24,314 nucleotides of DNA from Actinomycetota bacterium (GTDB taxonomy: Bacteria; Actinomycetota; Thermoleophilia; UBA2241), in contig PKYM01000340.1 of assembly GCA_003132645.1 (NCBI GenBank), forward strand, positions 608 to 24,921. The letters are read 5' to 3'. Position numbers and translations under genes: made by a program. Every line of letters begins with the position of its first letter. The stretch's first letter is position 1. The notes under the pieces were generated by a model. That model was not told the origin of the DNA and made no database searches. It saw only the letters and a list, made by a program, of their open reading frames with translations. Shown here in pieces: positions 23,626-24,314 of the stretch.

Positions 23626-24014
23626 CACGGTTCCTCGATTGTCGTCTGAAGTTGCACGGGGCGCATTCTTACGTGCGACCATTATCACGCACCGTTGAGA
23701 GAATCGGGAACCGGCCGCGTTAACCCTGCAGAAACAGTGTTATTGCGGCGTCTGTCGGGGGCAAGGTAGCCATGTCGCAGCAAGTTCTCTCGTCGTTCAA
23801 TGAGACTTCGATGAGGCCGCGGCCCTGCCGCGACGGCAGCGCCGGCTCCCAGAGGTGAGAATTCCTCGGCCAGATGGCGGAGGCGTCGGATGGCCTGTTC
23901 GGCGATCTCAAGACCACGCTACCGGCCGATGCGCAGAGCACATGTTCGCTCGTAAACTCATATCGTGAGGCTCGCCGAACCTCACGGGGTGGTGACGGCT
24001 GGGAGGCAGCGCAC
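23626..24014. other. 389-nt intergenic region between divergent genes
   Basis: No supported gene. Open frames crossing it on both strands lack RBSs and homology. It should carry the promoters of the aminotransferase (minus) and the DUF2007-like gene (plus). The only structure I can defend is the inverted repeat at 23964-23986. I found no tRNA-like fold, including none resembling tRNA-Sec. Confidence 0.45.
23964..23986. promoter_or_regulatory. Inverted repeat upstream of the DUF2007-like gene
   Basis: CGTGAGG (23964-23970) and CCTCACG (23980-23986) form perfect 7-bp arms with a 9-nt spacer. The left arm overlaps a -10-like TATCGT (23961-23966). It ends 28 nt before the ATG. It could be an operator or a leader hairpin. 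Confidence 0.4.
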
Positions 24015-24314
24015 ATGGAGCACATGGTCGAGCTTGCTCGTCTCAGGGGGCTCGAGCGGCTGTTCGGCCTGAAACGGGCTCTGGAAGCGTGCGGCATCGA
24101 GACGGGGGTCTGGCACGACGGCACCGCCGGCATTGGCCGCTATCGGGGTCTTCGCCAGGAGCTGCGGCTGATGGTCTCGGAGCGAGACGTGGTGCGGGCC
24201 CGCTGGATACTGCACGGAGCCGGTCTGGACACGTGGCCGGCCGCGAGTGTCGAGCGGGAGCGCTCCGAGACGATGTCGCCCGGTGATCCCTCGTCTGGAC
24301 AGGAAGTGGCCTAG
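24015..24314 (+). CDS. DUF2007-like putative signal-transducing protein
   Basis: A 99-residue protein: MVELARLRGLERLFGLKRALEACGIETGVWHDG, then ELRLMVSERDVVRARWILHGAGLDTWP. The pattern (short N-terminal strand, helix with LLExxGIxA-type turn, strand, then L-x-V-x-x-x-D-x-x-x-A-x-x-I-L) fits the DUF2007 ferredoxin-like domain, often annotated as a putative prokaryotic signal transducer. GGGAGG (24001-24006) lies 8 nt before ATG 24015; a second in-frame ATG at 24024 is possible. The frame extends to 23874, but no RBS supports that. Its stop coincides with the window end. Function is unknown. Confidence 0.6.
   Translation: MEHMVELARLRGLERLFGLKRALEACGIETGVWHDGTAGIGRYRGLRQELRLMVSERDVVRARWILHGAGLDTWPAASVERERSETMSPGDPSSGQEVA

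Noticed and set aside
23626..24014. tRNA-Sec or another RNA gene near the selenoprotein
   Set aside because: I searched by eye for an acceptor/T-arm pattern and a UCA anticodon loop in a long extra-arm fold and found no consistent pairing.

Overview
This is a high-GC window with GC-rich third codon positions. It has strong GGAGG-type ribosome binding sites, short intergenic gaps and many overlapping stop/start codons. A Tat-type lipoprotein signal, an AOR-family oxidoreductase, corrinoid/methyltransferase genes and a cytoplasmic molybdopterin oxidoreductase with a four-cluster ferredoxin subunit suggest an anaerobic or facultative bacterium. An actinobacterial or other high-GC Gram-positive-like lineage is my best guess, but the sequence alone does not fix the phylum. 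No rRNA, tRNA, CRISPR array, transposase or phage gene was seen.

Layout. 1-1558 is broken: an antisense permease fragment abuts a GNAT acetyltransferase that lacks its N-terminus, followed by a frameshifted and truncated MttB-family methyltransferase. 1761-5015 (+) is a three-gene operon: AOR-family oxidoreductase, MoaD/ThiS-like protein and a decarboxylase-type amidohydrolase. 5366-6745 (+) is an orphan branched-chain-amino-acid-type ABC binding lipoprotein with a candidate promoter about 250 nt upstream. 6901-9737 (+) encodes two MtaA/CmuA-like (UroD-fold) zinc methyltransferases flanking a corrinoid protein. Near-perfect hairpins lie before and after this set. 9834-10634 (-) is an alpha/beta hydrolase. 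10746-18990 (+) is a tight six-gene operon: two CocE/NonD-like hydrolases in tandem, a RutB-like cysteine amidohydrolase, an FAD/NAD oxidoreductase, a molybdopterin oxidoreductase and its 4x[4Fe-4S] partner. 19000-24314 is a mixed housekeeping/accessory tail: a small dimeric alpha/beta-barrel-like protein, a 5'-truncated phospholipase-B-like gene, a PrmC-related methyltransferase, a cysteine-less DksA/TraR protein, a DsbA/FrnE-like thiol oxidoreductase, a class V aminotransferase and a DUF2007-like protein.

Interpretation. The central 1.7-19 kb looks like a catabolic island for an oxygen- or nitrogen-substituted, possibly methylated, organic substrate: uptake or sensing (binding protein), hydrolysis (CocE pair, RutB-like, alpha/beta hydrolase), demethylation (UroD-type methyltransferases and corrinoid protein), redox conversion (AOR; FAD-Mo-FeS set) and non-oxidative decarboxylation. 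The substrate cannot be named. No corrinoid activator (RamA-like), tetrahydrofolate methyltransferase, transporter permease or dedicated regulator is visible here.

The most notable find is at 21746-22390. The DsbA/FrnE-like gene carries an in-frame TGA exactly where the first cysteine of the CPWC active site belongs. A strong RBS and ATG sit upstream of the TGA, and an extended stem-loop with a G-starting apical loop follows about 20 nt after it. This reads as a selenoprotein with a U-P-W-C redox centre; ordinary gene calling would truncate it at a GTG just after the active site.
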